Origin: Pyropia yezoensis
Taxonomy: Eukaryota > Rhodophyta > Bangiophyceae > Bangiales > Bangiaceae
DNA: 64,000 nt
Assembly (NCBI GenBank): GCA_009829735.1
Contig: CM020618.1
Span: forward strand, 2,416,882 to 2,480,881
Direction of reading: 5' to 3'
The notes below the pieces were generated by a model that was not told the DNA's origin, searched no databases, and saw only the letters and a list, made by a program, of their open reading frames with translations. The position numbers and the translations under genes are program-made. Every line of letters starts with the position of its first letter. Positions within the stretch are counted from its first letter, which is position 1. Below, piece after piece: positions 49,742 to 62,700 of this stretch.

Positions 49742-51375
49742 CACAACGGGCGACTACGTAGATATATATGCTTCGCTTCATGCATGGGATTTTTTCCCCT
49801 CTTCTTTGGAGCTTCGACAATCAGAAATTATGTTTTCAGAAGAATCTCATCGACAGTCATACTTTGCGACTTAGTCTTGGTGTGCTGCACAACGCCCACC
49901 GCAACGCTAGATAAGTTTATGTGTCTTGCTATTAAGTGTTGACGATGAAGTCTGTGGACTCCTGCGGCACCGTAGTTTCGACAGCTCCCCGGCCCTCTGC
50001 CTTCGTGATTTTACCGAACCCAACCACCACCCGGTCCTGTCGTCCCACGCGAGATGCAACCACGCGTTGATTGAGTGGCGGATCTAGGCCGGGCGCGCGC
50101 TGTTTGTCGGTTGCACCGCAGCATGGGGCAGGGAAGCCATGTCGGTCCCCCGAATACGAGCGGTGATTCACTGTCAGTTGCGTCCAATGGTTGCGAGCTT
50201 TTGCGACGCGCGCGGTCGGCTCGGTCGCCCATCTCACAGCGAGGGCCGTGGAAGCGACGACCACGACGCAGCGGGTCCTCGGGCTGGCAAGGTGCCGTCC
50301 TCTCCACCAGTGGCCGAATCGACGACCCTTTTTTGTAGAGCGACAATCCAAAACAGAACGCTGCACCCCATGGCCTCCCCACGCCCTCCCATTGGCACGA
50401 TCAAACTCGTTTGTATCTCCCGACCAATGGCTGTCGCCTGCTGCATGATGAACCGCCGGGCACTTTCTTTCATTGCTGACATCCCTCTCGAGACTCCTCT
50501 CTGGAAAGAGACGAGTGTCTGTGCCTGTGCCGGTGTCGGGGTGTGGGCGGGCTCCCTTGGCCATGGCCGGACTCTGCTTGCTGTGCATAGCTACCAGCCT
50601 CTTGGCCGGCTGCCAGCAGGTCGCGTGCTCGCCAACACCCGCTCTCCATGCTTGATTTCCGCCATTGCTAGTCGAATGCCTGTCTGCCATCACCAGCACC
50701 CCTTGAGGGGGGGGATACGTACGGAGGAAACAGGGGGGCTATCTCGAATTGGCGAATTCCACGATCCTCCCCCCTCCGGAGGAGCTCCTTCCATCCACCT
50801 GGCGGCTGGCATCAAGCCCCCGAATCCGCACACTGGCGGAGAGACCCAGTGGCCCCCCGCGTCCCTGGCCGCACCGCCACACCACACGACAGCTCGGGCC
50901 AGACGTCGTGCAAGGGGCGGCCCGGCCAACCGTGGTTGGTTGGGGTCGCCGGGAGCCACAGTTGAGCGGGTCACGGCCCGTCGAGGCTCGGCCCGCCACC
51001 CCCGGCCCTCCCCCCTCCCTCCCAACTTGTCCCCATCCCCCAACCGCGCGCGTGCGCGCCCCTCCCCTTCCGAGCCGGTCGCCGCCCCGAGGCCCCTGCG
51101 ACGGCGCCAACGGTGCGTGGCTGCGCCCCGCCGACCCCTCCCATCCCTGTCACATCCTTCCTCCGACAGCCGCCGTCCCGCACGTCGGTGGGTCGCGGGG
51201 GCTTCAGTGGTGGGGGGGGGGGTGTTCCTCGTTCCCACCTCTGTAGCAGCGCGTTCGCAGGTGCATCGGTGCCCTGGCCGCCACTACTGCGACCGCGCAG
51301 GCTGTGCGTCGGAGGCGGCCGCGTGGGGGGGGGGAGTTGGGCTTAACCGAGACTCGAAGCATTGTCAAGGACGGT

Positions 51376-51419
<44 letters not shown>

Positions 51420-51447
51420 GGCCGCCGCCGCCGCCGCCGCTGCCGCT

Positions 51448-51482
<35 letters not shown>

Positions 51483-51926
51483 GCCACGCCACGCCACGCC
51501 ACGCGCTCGCGCGCGTGGGCGACGGGGCCTGCGGGGCTCTCTGCCAGGCGTTGCTCGAGTGTAGCGCGGGAGTGGTGGACGAGTGGCGGGAAGGTGAGGT
51601 GGGGTGCCGGACCCGTTGCTGGGGTCTGAGCTGCCGAGCGCCGAGAGTGGCGAGTGGAGGTGGGGGGGGGGGGGGGTGGTCTAGCGCCGCCGCCGCGCCC
51701 CTTTTTTTTCTCCTGTCTGCTGGCTTGCTGCGTTGGTCGCCCGTAGGGGCCGTGGGGTGTGCGTATCGCCTCTCTCCGGCGTGGGCGGGGTGTTGCGGCG
51801 GTTCCGTCCCGCATCGTCCGTGGAGCTGGGCCTGGGCGTCCTTGCCACGTGCGCGGTGACAGCGGGAGCGGGTCAGGAGGTTGGTGGTTTTTTTTTTGTC
51901 TTGGGGCCTGTCGGTCGGGCGGGACC
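49742..51926. other. Intergenic region and likely promoter of the kinase gene
   Basis: No recognisable gene. Frames of up to about 500 codons here arise from lack of stops in GC-rich DNA and read through the GCC microsatellite. The last few hundred bases are probably 5' UTR or promoter of the kinase gene. Confidence 0.45.
51374..51480 (+). repeat. (GCC)n microsatellite
   Basis: About 35 GCC/GCT/GCG units, followed by a short CCACG pentamer array to about 51503. It lies 420 bp upstream of the kinase start and may be transcribed as 5' UTR. Confidence 0.9.
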
Positions 51927-54900
51927 ATGCCGCGACCTTCCAAGGCCACCTCGCTGGGCCCGTACATCCTGCTGGAAACGATCGGTCATGGCTCTTTTGG
52001 CAAGTACGTTGATGGTGTGGGCTGTGGGGCAGTTGTGCGTGGGGGGATGGGAGGATGTGTGTGGTGGCGTCTTTGCGAGTAGAGCCCTGGGGATTGGCCA
52101 AAGCAGGATGGCGCAGCAATGAGTGCCTGCCCTGAACGTGCGTCACCGGCGGCGCTGCAGTGACTGTGCGGAGTGGGCTAGTGGCGCAGGCATTTGGGCT
52201 GCCCACCGCTGGTTTGGATGATCCGGGTGCCGTCGCCGCCCTACAGAGGCATGCGGAGTTGGGCGTGTGGCGCGTGCCGAGCTTTTACGTCTCCCCCGAG
52301 GGGCATGGGTCTGTTCGTCGAGGGGCGGAACGGCCGGTTGTCCGCCCCATGTTTTGGTGGGGAGGGGGGGGGCGATCCGCAGGTTTTGGGGGCACGCCCC
52401 GCTCAATTTGCATCCTCGTCCGGCATCTGCTTGGTGTGGTGATGACAGGCGATGGTGCTGGCGACGGCGCCAGGGGCACACGGTTACGCACGGAGTGTGG
52501 TGGACGGCTCTGGCCGCAGTCTTGTTGTTGGAGCTGAATGACTCACCCTTTGTTATGCTCTGCGACGTATCGTGGCTGGTCTTTCGCACGATGGCTCTGG
52601 TTCTGTTTTGGATGTGGTCTTTCTGATGTGTTTCTCCGACGCAGAGTCAAGCGGGCCATCCACCGGGACTCCCGTCGGGTCTTTGCGATCAAAATCATGG
52701 AGAAGGAGAGCATCCTCCAGAGCAAAGTCGACACGCAGGTCCGCAAAGAAGTATGTTGGTGCCGTCCTGTTTTTGCCACCCACCTTTCCGTTTCCATTGA
52801 CCTTTTAGTTGCTTCCCGCCCCTTGTCAGGTCGCAAACTCACTGATACCCTTCCTGCTTTTCCCCCTTACGTGTTTCGCTTTCTGCGGTCCTGCTATTGT
52901 GGTGTTCTCGAAACTCCTCCTCAGACCATGATCATGACGACTCTGGACCATCCCAATGTGGTGAAGATGTACCAGGCAATGACGACTATCAGCAAGGTCG
53001 TGATTGTCATGGAACTCGTAACAGGCGGGGAGCTGTACCACGAGATTCTGCGTCACAAGCGGCTGACGGAGGACTCGGCGCGGCACTACTACCGGCAACT
53101 GATTGAAGGTCTTCACCATTGCCACAGCCACGGTGTGTACCACCGAGATTTGAAAGTACGTTGGGGAGTGCGGTTTGTGTTTGTCTACTGCTGCTTGCAC
53201 GTGTACGGTGAGTCCGGGCATGTGGCAGGTGTGTACTCTCGTGTCCCGTGGTCTTGTATTAACCCGCGCGCACGTTGATGTCTGTGGCTGTTTTTTTTTT
53301 TCTCACGCTCCCTGCTCTTTTGCTTGACTGGTCTGTGTCGTGCAGCCGGAGAACCTGCTTCTGGACCAGAACGGGTGCCTGAAAATTTCTGACTTTGGGC
53401 TCAGCACGCTGCAACTGAAGCACGAGGATCGGTGTCATACGCAGTGTGGGACGCCCAATTACGTGGCACCAGAGGTCATTTCGCGTGCCATCCAAGGCTA
53501 TGACGGCGCCAAAGTGGACGTGTGGTCTTCTGGCATTGTGCTGTACGTTTTGGTTGCTGGGGAGCTTCCCTTTGACGATAACGACCCGACAGAGCTCTTC
53601 CGCAAGATCGTGGCGGGCGTCTTTGAGTTGCCCCATTGGTTCTCAGAGCCGCTGCGGGACCTCATTCCGCATCTGCTGGACCTCGAGCCAGAGACTCGCT
53701 ACGGTCTTGAGCAGATTCGTAATCACCCGTGGTACACCCAGGTGACGCCGCCGGCACCTCCACCGCTGCCTATCCCGGCTGCACTGCCGGTGACCTCGTC
53801 CACGATTGCGGCAGCAGCGGCCGAGACCTCCGCGTCGTGTGCGTCGGTGGCTGTGGCAACGCCGCGGGACCGCGAAGAGGACGATGCCCTCTTCCCGGGC
53901 ATGAATTTTATCAATCCTACATTCAAGCCGACGGACACTCCCGGGAACGTGCACCCGGACGTGAAGCTGTCGATTGGACAGCAGTCGGACCTGTCAGCTT
54001 TTGGTGCCCCGCCCGTGGCTCCCGTGGATGCGGTTACACGCCTGCCCGTCGTAGCCGGTGGCCCCGACGCAGTGCTTCGCTCTGGGGCGATGCCACCGCT
54101 GCCTCCCACGACTGCGAGGAGGCCACGCTCAAGACAAAGCAGCTATCTGTCCCGGTTTCAGAGTGCGGAGCATCTTAGCGATTCTGGCATGGATTCCACT
54201 CGTCCGGATGCCGTGCTTGATGTTGCGCACAGCGACGGGGAGGCGAGTATGGTGGAGGAAGAGGTGACGGCGTACATTGCGCGCGACCATCTGCGACCAC
54301 CGCCAAGGCTTGTAACAGGGGCAACCGCGGTGCGGCACGCGCCGACGGCCGTTCGGGCTTCAGTGCCGTCGAATGGGGCAAACGTTACAGCGCCCATTGG
54401 AGCTCCATTGCGGTCCGTGCGACAAGACAACATTGACCGAGTGGCTGCAGAGCTGATGGCTGCGAACGACAGTGCGCCGCTGAACGAGGTGCCGAGCGCT
54501 CTCAATGCGGAGCGCATGCGCCGGTACTTGATCCAGCAACAGGAGCAGGTGCTCCAGCAGCACCACAGCAGCACGGATACAGATCGTTCTCCTCTCGTTG
54601 GTGCTGCTCCTGCGCTCAGTGCTGAAGGTATCCGGCAGCTGGCAGTCGCACGAGAGGCGGCCGCCGTGGCGGTCGCTGCCAGTGTGATGGCAGCACCCAG
54701 CCCCGTCGCACACGTGCCCGCGCCATTCGTGCCCACGAAGGTGGATTCGGCTGAGACGCCCTACGTACCACAGGTGCTTCCAGCCGCAGGGTCGGGTGTG
54801 GCGGAGCTTGCTTTTGGCGTGCCTTTGTCGCCGCTTGCCGCTGTGGACCCCGCTGTGGTGGCCGCGCTGGATGCCCGACCCGCGCAGGAGCTGGACGATG

Positions 54901-57900
54901 TGGCTAGCTCGGGGGCTAATCAATTCGATGACGCACCCGCCGACTCTGGCGAACTCTGCGATGCTCTCGCGAGCGTTTCGCATGATGTCATCCCGCAACT
55001 ACCTGTGCCCCCACCTCCATCTTCCATCCCCGTAACATCACCACTTGTCTCGACAGGAATACCTGCGGCAACAGCTGCTGTTGAGCACGTAGATCCAGAC
55101 AGGGGCACTGTCTTGCCTGTGATGGTTGGCACGGCATCTTCAGCCGCACCCGCTGCAGCGTGGAATTCTCCATCACTGTTCTCCCCCCTGGTGGATTTGA
55201 CTGCAGCTGTGTCCTGTAACATTTGTGTTGGTTGTGTCCAAGGCGAGGCCTGCGTGGCGCCTGTGGATGTGAACGCTGAAGTGTACAACCGGGGTGTGGA
55301 CAGCATGTGGCAGAAGCTAGTCGACGTGTGTGAGGCAGATCCGGTCGATGGTGGGGTGACGGCCACACCTGCTTCTGGGGGTGGTGTGTCCAGACACTTG
55401 TCCCTTTCCATCGATCAGCTGCATTCGTCGCAGGCACCTGATCGGTTTGTGTCGGTGCCTCTGTCTCCATCACCGGCATGTACCCATCATGGTGCGCACG
55501 GGCACGCATCTCACCACAACCCTGACGCCGTGGCTGAACGCCGTGGCACCTACTCTTCTCGCCGGGAGCGTGGGTCTGCCAGCGGCAGCACTCGGAGTCG
55601 CCGAAGTAACGCAGCGCCTGGAGAGTCGGACAAGCGGCGGGGCAGCCCGCGCCACGACAAGTCTTCCGCCGGCAGCTCCCGTCGCCGTAGTCGGACCTCT
55701 TTTGACTCCAAGCACGCGTCACGGGAGGCGCGGGATCAATCTTCGGCATATGCACATGAAGGGGACCACGTCCGGGTGTCCCACGCAAGTGGCGCGCATT
55801 TGTCTCCGAGCGTGTGTGGTCGCCATACGTCGGATGCGGGGCCACACCGTTCTGCCTCGTCTGTGGATGGGCAGCGGCAACCAGCGTTATCCGGAGCGGT
55901 TCCCAAAAGTACCACCAGCTCTACGTCGGCACGCGCTGCAGGCAGCGGGGCGCTTAAGCACGAAGGCGAGGCGCTTGGCCGGTCAGAGAGTGCAGCCAGC
56001 ATCGAGTCGGGCGTGAACAAGCAGGTTGAGCCTCGTGCGGCTGGCCGGATGGTTCGCCCTCCTTCGGCAGAGTCTCATTCGTCCAGTCGTGCGCGGCGCC
56101 TGCAAAGCGGTGATAGCAGCGTTGGCCATCGTGGCGATTCGTCACCCATGACTTCGGGCGGCAACGTTCAGTCGCAGCTGATGATTACCCGCAACCACCA
56201 GCTTCTGAAGCATATTGGGAAGCCCTGGCGCGCTGTTGGACCTGGCCGTACGGATAAGCGGTCGGACGAGTCACGCGCCTCGCCTGGGCCACCTAAGCCC
56301 CTCTTCCCACCTGCGTTGGTGGACGATGGCGAGCTCGTGGTTATTGCTGGAGACGAACCCTGCTTGATGCCCGCAAGCCCTGATGCACTCGTCTCTATTG
56401 GCAGTGCCGTGGGAAGTGATGGGCATGCGTCTCGCCATGTGCACAGTCGCACTGGAGGCAGCCTTAGTGACGAGGATGGAGTGCAAGTGGTACCACGGAC
56501 CGGCTCCTCTCGAGGAAATCCATCTGGTGGCGGGCAACTGGACGGCGCTCATCGGGCATCCCGAAGCTTGCTACGGTCTGAGTCGTCGCGGGATCAACGG
56601 AGCCGGGGTCATTCGTCCCGTGGTCATTCGCCAGCGTGTCAGTCCCGCTACAGTCGTCATCGAAGCTCTCAGGAGCGCTCTGGGCCGCTTCACGGGGCAC
56701 AGCGGCCATCGATGCCCGACGGTCACCGGTCGTCTCGCTCTGGCCGCCACGAACGGCGGCCGTCGGGGTACCGGACGCGTTCACCGCATGGGGATGGCAC
56801 TTCGCGCGGGTCTGCTCGGCTTGAGTTGCGCCGCTCGTCTCGTCGTGAGAGTCCTGTTCGGTCGTCTCGCCGGGGAAGCTCCGGTCGGTCGTCACGCCGG
56901 GGAAGCCCCTCGCGGAACTCTCGTCGTCGGAGCCCCGGTGGCTCTTCGCGTCATGGCAGTGCTCGTGCTGGTGGTAGCTCGCACCGCTCCTCCCGCCGGA
57001 GGAGCCCTGACACTTCCTCTCGCCGCGAACGCTCCCGGTCGTACTCTCGGAAAGGGAGCCCGCGTCGGAGCTCTCGGCGGGATAGCCCTTGCCGGCTGTC
57101 TTGTTGTGAGACGCCCCGTCACAACACACGGGGACTCAGGACCAGCAAGTCGTCGCGTCACGGAAGCCCGGCGCTGTGCCGGCGGGAGCACACGTCATCA
57201 GGCCATCACGGCAGTCGGGGGTCTGCTTCTCATCGCCGTGACGGTAGCTTGTCATCGTCTTCCCGGAGACGGGAGCTGGGCGGTGGTGACTGCAGTGGGC
57301 GGGATGGGGCGCACAAGCGCCGCGAGTCTGCTAGTGAGGGGCCGCTCTCGAGCGCGCCTGCATTGGTGCTTGCCTCTTCCCGGCAGGACGAGATCTCGTC
57401 TGAGTCATCATCGCGGTCGTCGCGGTCGGGGTCAGAACTGGTTCCCTGCTCGCCGGGCGCGCCGGCCAATCGCGCGGACGCTGCACGGGAGTGGGTGGCG
57501 GACTCCTCTCCGTCCCGAGGGGGGCCAGCAGCTGCTGTCGGGGACACCCGAAAGCCGTCCCCCTCTGCGGTTGACGAGCCTGTTGGTAGGCCCACGGCTG
57601 TGGCGGGCTCGCTCGAGGGCTCAACCGTCACATCTGTTACGGGCTCCTCGTCGGTCGGGACTGTGGAAGTATCCCGCCTGCGCGGCCTCAAGGGTGTCAC
57701 AAGCCGACTGCTGGCCAAGGCGCCGCTGCAGCTGGGACCTGGCCGCAGCCGCCGCGGCACGGAGTTCAACTCGCTCCTCTCGCCGCGGGCGACAATGGAG
57801 AAGCTGGTGCTGGTCCTCCGTGGCATCCCCGCTGTTCAGGCGGCAGACGCGGTGGAGACGTCGTCCGACACGTATCAGGTGCTCGTGCGGGTCCTGGTGG

Positions 57901-58133
57901 CCGCCCCCGGCCGGGGCGGCTCGGACCTTTTGCAGGTGACGGTGACGGTGTTTCGGCGTGAGCCGGGCGGCCTCACCGTCGCGTCCTTTCGTCGGTCTAA
58001 GGGTCGCCAGGACGCGGACGTATTCAAGGCGTGGTACGCCGTTGCGTACGACGCGTTTTGCAGCTGGGACGAGCGGTCGGCGGAGGTCAGGCCCAGCGGG
58101 GGGGGGGGTGTCCGGACGGGCGGGTCTGCCTGA
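51927..58133 (+). CDS. SnRK/CIPK-like CAMK-family Ser/Thr kinase with RS-rich regions and KA1-like C-terminus
   Basis: Four exons: 51927-52003, 52645-52750, 52925-53155, 53346-58133, joined by GT-AG introns of 641, 174 and 190 bp; 1,733 residues, TGA at 58131. Exon joins restore the kinase motifs exactly: GHGSFGKV (20-27), AIK (K42), HRDLKPEN (134-141), DFG (D154), and T-loop CHTQCGTPNYVAPE with T170 at the position of AMPK Thr172. The GYDGAKVDVWSSG stretch is typical of plant SnRK3/CIPK and AMPK relatives. The kinase domain ends near residue 270. A long disordered part follows, with Arg/Ser-rich blocks (about residues 860-950 and 1210-1470, with SRR/RRGS repeats). The last ~110 residues (from about 1611) have the strand-helix look of a KA1 domain (LLQVTVTVFRR, FKAWYAVAYDAF). 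A CIPK NAF motif is not clear. Likely a signalling kinase; substrates unknown. Confidence 0.85.
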
Positions 58134-58488
58134 TTGCCCTCGAGCTCCGTCCTCCCGGGTTGCGTGGTGATGCGTGAGTCACGGGGGGTGACTGTTCTGT
58201 TACGTACTTGGCTGTTGCCTAGTTGTTTTTCTTCTCGTTTCTCTGTTTCCTCGCACACACAGTTCTCTTTTTCATCACGTCAACCTTTCGCCCACCGTGG
58301 CTTACAGAGGCCGTCGACCCCGACGGATCTGTCGAGGATCGCGCGGGATCTCTGCTCGACCCCTGCGCGCCTAAGCGCTCATGCATCCTTGGGGCGGCCC
58401 CGTCTTCGCCGCCCCCCTGACCTTGCGGCTGTGCTCCTCCCGCCGCGCTGGTAGTTGAAACCCCAACCGTCTGCTCACGTCCCTCACC
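58134..58488. other. Spacer between kinase gene and ispD
   Basis: About 355 bp holding the kinase 3' UTR and ispD promoter/5' UTR. No gene seen. Confidence 0.5.
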
Positions 58489-59523
58489 ATGCCCGCTCCC
58501 GCCTTTGTCGCGGGCGCCGCCGTTGGCGTTTGCGGCTGGACGCCCGCCACCCGACCCGGTGCGGCCGCGGCCGCCGCGGCACGCTGCCCCACCCCCGCCC
58601 CCAGTCGGCGGCGTGCCGCGAGCGGCGGCGGGTCGCCGCTTGCGCGCCCGCGCACGCCCTCCCCACCCCCCCTTCCGCGTCCTCCTCTGGCCATGTCTGC
58701 CGACGATGCCGCCCCCGCCCTCCCCATCCCCCCGCCAGTGGGCGTCATCCTCCTTGCGGGTGGTACGGGCTCTCGCATGCGGTCGGCGACGCCGAAACAG
58801 TTCCTCCCCCTGGCGGGCACGCCCATCCTCCGCCGCTCCGCGGGCCTCTTTCTCACGCCCGCCACCCCCGGCATCACCCACTTGACCGTCGTCCTCGACG
58901 CCGCCGCCCGGCCGGCGTACGCCGACCTCCCCGCCGCCGCCGCCGCGGCAGGCGTGTCCTTTGCGTGGGCGGCGCCTGGAGACGAGCGGCAGGCGTCGGT
59001 GGTGTCGGGGCTGGCCTCCCTCCCGGCGGGGGTGGCGCTGGTGGCCGTCCACGACGCCGCGCGCCCGTGTGTGACCGCCGCCGAGGTGCGGGCGGTGGTG
59101 GCCGACGCGGCCGTCCACGGCGCCGCGGTGCTGGGGGTGCCCGTCAAGGCAACGGTCAAGGAGGCGGCGGTCGGCGGCGACGGTGACGGTAACGGTGACG
59201 GGGGAGACCTGTTTGTGGCGCGCACCCTCGACCGGGGGCGGCTGTGGGAGGCGGCGACGCCGCAGGTGGTGGAACGGGGGCTGCTGGAGCGCGGCTTCGC
59301 GGAGGTGCGGCAGAGCGGTGCGGCTGTCACAGATGATGTGTCCGTGGTCGAGGCCGTGGGGGGGCGTGTCAAGCTCACTCGGGGGGAGTACACCAACCTC
59401 AAGATCACCACCCCAGAGGATATGCTCGTGGCCGAGGCCATCCTTGCTGCACGCGCGGCAGAGGGCGGGGGGGAGAGGGAGGATGTCCTGCCGTCCCCGT
59501 CGACGCCGGGGGCGGCCGCGTGA
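58489..59523 (+). CDS. ispD: 2-C-methyl-D-erythritol 4-phosphate cytidylyltransferase, plastid
   Basis: IspD joins MEP and CTP to 4-diphosphocytidyl-methylerythritol, the third step of the plastid MEP pathway to isoprenoids. ATG 58489 (context ctcaccATG) gives 344 residues. The first ~68 are Ala/Pro/Arg-rich and acid-poor, a likely plastid transit peptide; an internal Met69 marks the start of the bacterial-like part. Motifs: LLAGGTGSRMRSATPKQFLP, with R96 and K103 at the spacing of the catalytic Arg20/Lys27 of the E. coli enzyme; DAARPCV; VPVKATVKE; TPQVV; TDDVSVVE; NLKITTPEDM. A Gly/Asp-rich insert (nt 59170-59210) lengthens one loop. The last ~25 residues are an unconserved tail. Intron-free. 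It converges with the phospholipase gene, with stops 246 bp apart. Confidence 0.95.
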   Translation: MPAPAFVAGAAVGVCGWTPATRPGAAAAAAARCPTPAPSRRRAASGGGSPLARPRTPSPPPLPRPPLAMSADDAAPALPIPPPVGVILLAGGTGSRMRSATPKQFLPLAGTPILRRSAGLFLTPATPGITHLTVVLDAAARPAYADLPAAAAAAGVSFAWAAPGDERQASVVSGLASLPAGVALVAVHDAARPCVTAAEVRAVVADAAVHGAAVLGVPVKATVKEAAVGGDGDGNGDGGDLFVARTLDRGRLWEAATPQVVERGLLERGFAEVRQSGAAVTDDVSVVEAVGGRVKLTRGEYTNLKITTPEDMLVAEAILAARAAEGGGEREDVLPSPSTPGAAA

Positions 59524-59769
59524 AATTGATGGTGGTGGCGGCTCGTGGTGCCGAGTACGGTCGGTCGCTTCCCCCCTGTGTTTGCCTGCTGCTTGTAGCA
59601 CGTTGTTTCATGGTGCCCAAGAGACGCGGCAGACCGCCCTCGGCTGTCCACGCCCAGGCAGACCCCACAGTGCCCCCAAGAGCGCTCCGCACCCGGCCCC
59701 TCCACTCACATGCCTGCCGCCCTCTCCAACGCCAACACTCCCGCTCCCCCTGTGTGCCTGTGGCGGCCG
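59524..59769. other. Convergent spacer between ispD and phospholipase gene
   Basis: Shared 3' region of two convergent genes. No terminator or polyadenylation signal stands out. Confidence 0.5.
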
Positions 59770-62700
59770 TCAAAAGGCGCGCTGATCATCCCTACGCAGC
59801 CCCTCCCCCCCCTCCTCCTCCCCTCCCCCCCGGCTGCGGCCCTGAAAAAGCCCCCACAGAGACCCTCCTCCCCTTCCGCCCTTGCGCGCCCCCCCCCGGC
59901 TGCCCTTTGGCAGCACAAACCCGACGGCGGCGCCGCCGCCAGCATCCCCCCCCCCTGCGCCAGCCCCCCCCCCAGCCCCCCCCTCACGGGCGGTGGCACG
60001 GATGTAGGCGAGCTCCGCGGCGAGCGCGTCCCGCGCGCGCTGCAGCAGCGAAACCCGCGCGGTGGGGCGGAGAATGTCGGCGACCGCCTCAAAGCGGCCG
60101 CGCTCCCGGTCAATGTACGCGGCCGAGTCTTCCACCCACTGGGCGAGCACCGACGCGCGGGTTTCGTCAATGCTCGTCGCCGCCGTTTCCGGGTTAAACC
60201 GGTGGTATGACTCGGAGGGGAGGACGTCGGTGAGCGCGTGGTGCACCGTCTCGGTGGCGGTCGCCGACGCGACGATGCTGCCAATCATGTCGTTCCAGCC
60301 GAGGCTCTCCTTGCGGCGTACCGTCTTGAGGGCGGCGGCGGCAGCCTCGGCGGCGGCTTTGCCGCCGCCGCCGCCACCCACCACCTCGTCGGCCGCGGCG
60401 GCGGCGGCAGCGACCTCGGCGCCCGCGTCCTCGGGGGTAGTGCCGTTGCCCATGGAGACGAGCAGCTCGATTGGCACCCCCGGGTACATGTTCTTAGCCT
60501 CGTGCAGGGCCACCGCCGTCGGGTTGTTGGCCACAATCGCACCATCGGCGTGGATGTCCCCATCAATACGGATCTCGGAGAAGAAGGTGGGCGCCGCCGA
60601 CGATGCACGGAGGGCCTCCCACAGCTGCGCTTCAACGGTGCCCTCGTAGCGGGACTTGCTACCTTCTGGGTAGGTGTAGTTGCGAAAAACGTGCAGCTGG
60701 TTGGGCGACCGCGACACCAACGAGGACACAACGAAAACCTTGTTCATGTCCGCCTCGGCGGCAGAATCAATGAAGACGCCGCACCCGCACTCGCGCTTAA
60801 GCGTCTCTTCCAGCACCCCCGTGTCATAGTAGGCGCGCGTGATGAGCATCTTGGGCCCATTGACAGGCTTCTTGGCAAAGATCTTGCCGATCATATCCCG
60901 GTACAGGGTCTCCACGTCTTCTACCGGCCGGTGGGCGAGGCCAATGGACGCAGCCACAATGGCGCCCGTCGAAGTGCCACCAATGACGTCAAAGAGCTCG
61001 TGGATCTCACAGCCGGTCAGCTGCTTGAGATGCTTGAGCATCTCAAACGTCATGACCGCCCGCGTGCCACCGCCGTCAATGGAAAGGATGCGGAGGCCTC
61101 GCTGACCCGCCACCCGCGGTCGCCACACGTTCACGCCCAGGGCGCCGAGCGCGCGTCGCGCCGCACGCGCAACTGACTCCTCGCTTTCGCTGCTGGTGCC
61201 GCCGGCAAAGCGCTTGAGTGCGCGCACCACCTCGGCGTCGCGGGCAAAGGCGGTCCGCCAGCTCCGCTCGGCCGCTGACCGCCCCAGCGACAGGGTGCCC
61301 AGCAGATGGGCGCCGCTGACAAGGGCCTCCGTGCCCGCCGGCGGTCGCACCACCCCGCTATTGACGACCACCCGACGAAGGAGGCCACGGATGGCTCCCG
61401 CCTCAGCTTCGAGCACGGAAACTCGCGCGGAGGGAAGTTCAATGACCAGGTTGGCGAGTGCGGTGATGGCGGCTGCCCGCTGTGAGCCCCGCGGCAAATG
61501 CGACGCGGCACGGACCAGGGCAGCCACGCCCAGGGACTCGACAAACACCTGCGCGTCGGCCCGGCTCTTGACCGCCCGCCCGACGGCGACGGCGGCGGCC
61601 AGGCCAGCGCTCTCCGTCGCCGGTGCGGACGCAAAGGCAGATGAGGGGGACGAAGCCATCGCGGCGGCAGCGGCAAACGCGGCCGCCGCAGCCGACGACG
61701 GCAGTTCGCTGTCGTCAAATAGGCCAGATTCTCGCGTCATTGCAGCAGCATATGCCGCCATCGGTTCCTCCTGGCTGCCTTTGCGCTTGGCGTCACCGCT
61801 GCGCTGCTTGGCGTCCCCAGCCGGCTGTCGTGCGGCAGTAGGAGCAGCCGCGGCGGCAGCGGCCCCTCCGCCCGGAACCTCGGCAGCGACGGCATCCGCC
61901 CCCCCTCCCGCCCACAGGGACGCCACCGCCGACCAGGCGCCCCCGACCAGGCGACCTGGCAGGCCCAGCAGCCCCCCCCCCGTTGCCTCTTCCTCCCGCA
62001 ACTGCTCAGCCTCCTCTGCCTCACGGAGGCGGTTGAAAGCGTCTGCGTCTCCACTACCAGCGCCGCCCCGCGTCACCATCCCTCCCGCAGCTGCTGCCGC
62101 AGCCGCCGATGTAGCCGCCGATGAAAGTCCCCGCGTCGGCGGCACGGGGAGGGTAGCCAGCTCCCGAAACAGCCGCCTTTGCGCGTCATAGGGGATGACC
62201 GTTGCGAGCGTTGCACCCGACGGGCGGCGACGGCTCAGGGCGGCATCAACTGCCGCGTACGTAGCCGACGGGGAGAGCACCGCAAACGCGTCGGGGGAAG
62301 GGGACACCCAGTGGGCGGCGGAGAAGGCAGGGGAGGTCTCGAGTGACGGGGGGGGGTCCACCGCCTTCTTTTTGCCCCGAAAAAAGGCAAAGGGTCCCAC
62401 GCGAACCCCACCGGGAGGAGACGAAGAGGCGGGGGCGGGGGGCGTCAATGATGCTGATGCCGCCTGTGGCGCCACCGTCGGACTTGCCACTCCTGGCGGC
62501 GGTGGCGGTGCAGCGGCGGTTACAGCAGCCACGTCGGGCGGCTGGCCAGTCGCACCCTGATTTGGTAGAGAAGCCATCCGCCTGCCAGCCGCAGCGGCGT
62601 CCACCGGGGGGGGCCCTCGCCCCCAAGAGGCATCCCGTCCCGACGATGCACGCTTGACAGCAAGCCGGGCAGCGACGCCATCGTCATCAAAATAGACCCC

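Noticed and set aside
50139-51629. 496-codon frame with poly-Arg/poly-Ala from the GCC repeat
   Set aside because: Composed of a microsatellite and low-complexity sequence upstream of the kinase; likely promoter or UTR.
56383-57939. 518-codon frame overlapping the kinase exon
   Set aside because: A shadow of the RS-rich coding sequence; the kinase frame is longer and ends in a KA1-like domain.
7996-59523. Bacterial contamination suggested by rlmH and ispD
   Set aside because: Both have eukaryotic transit-like leaders, lie with spliceosomal-intron genes and nuclear LTR retrotransposons, and share the same base composition.
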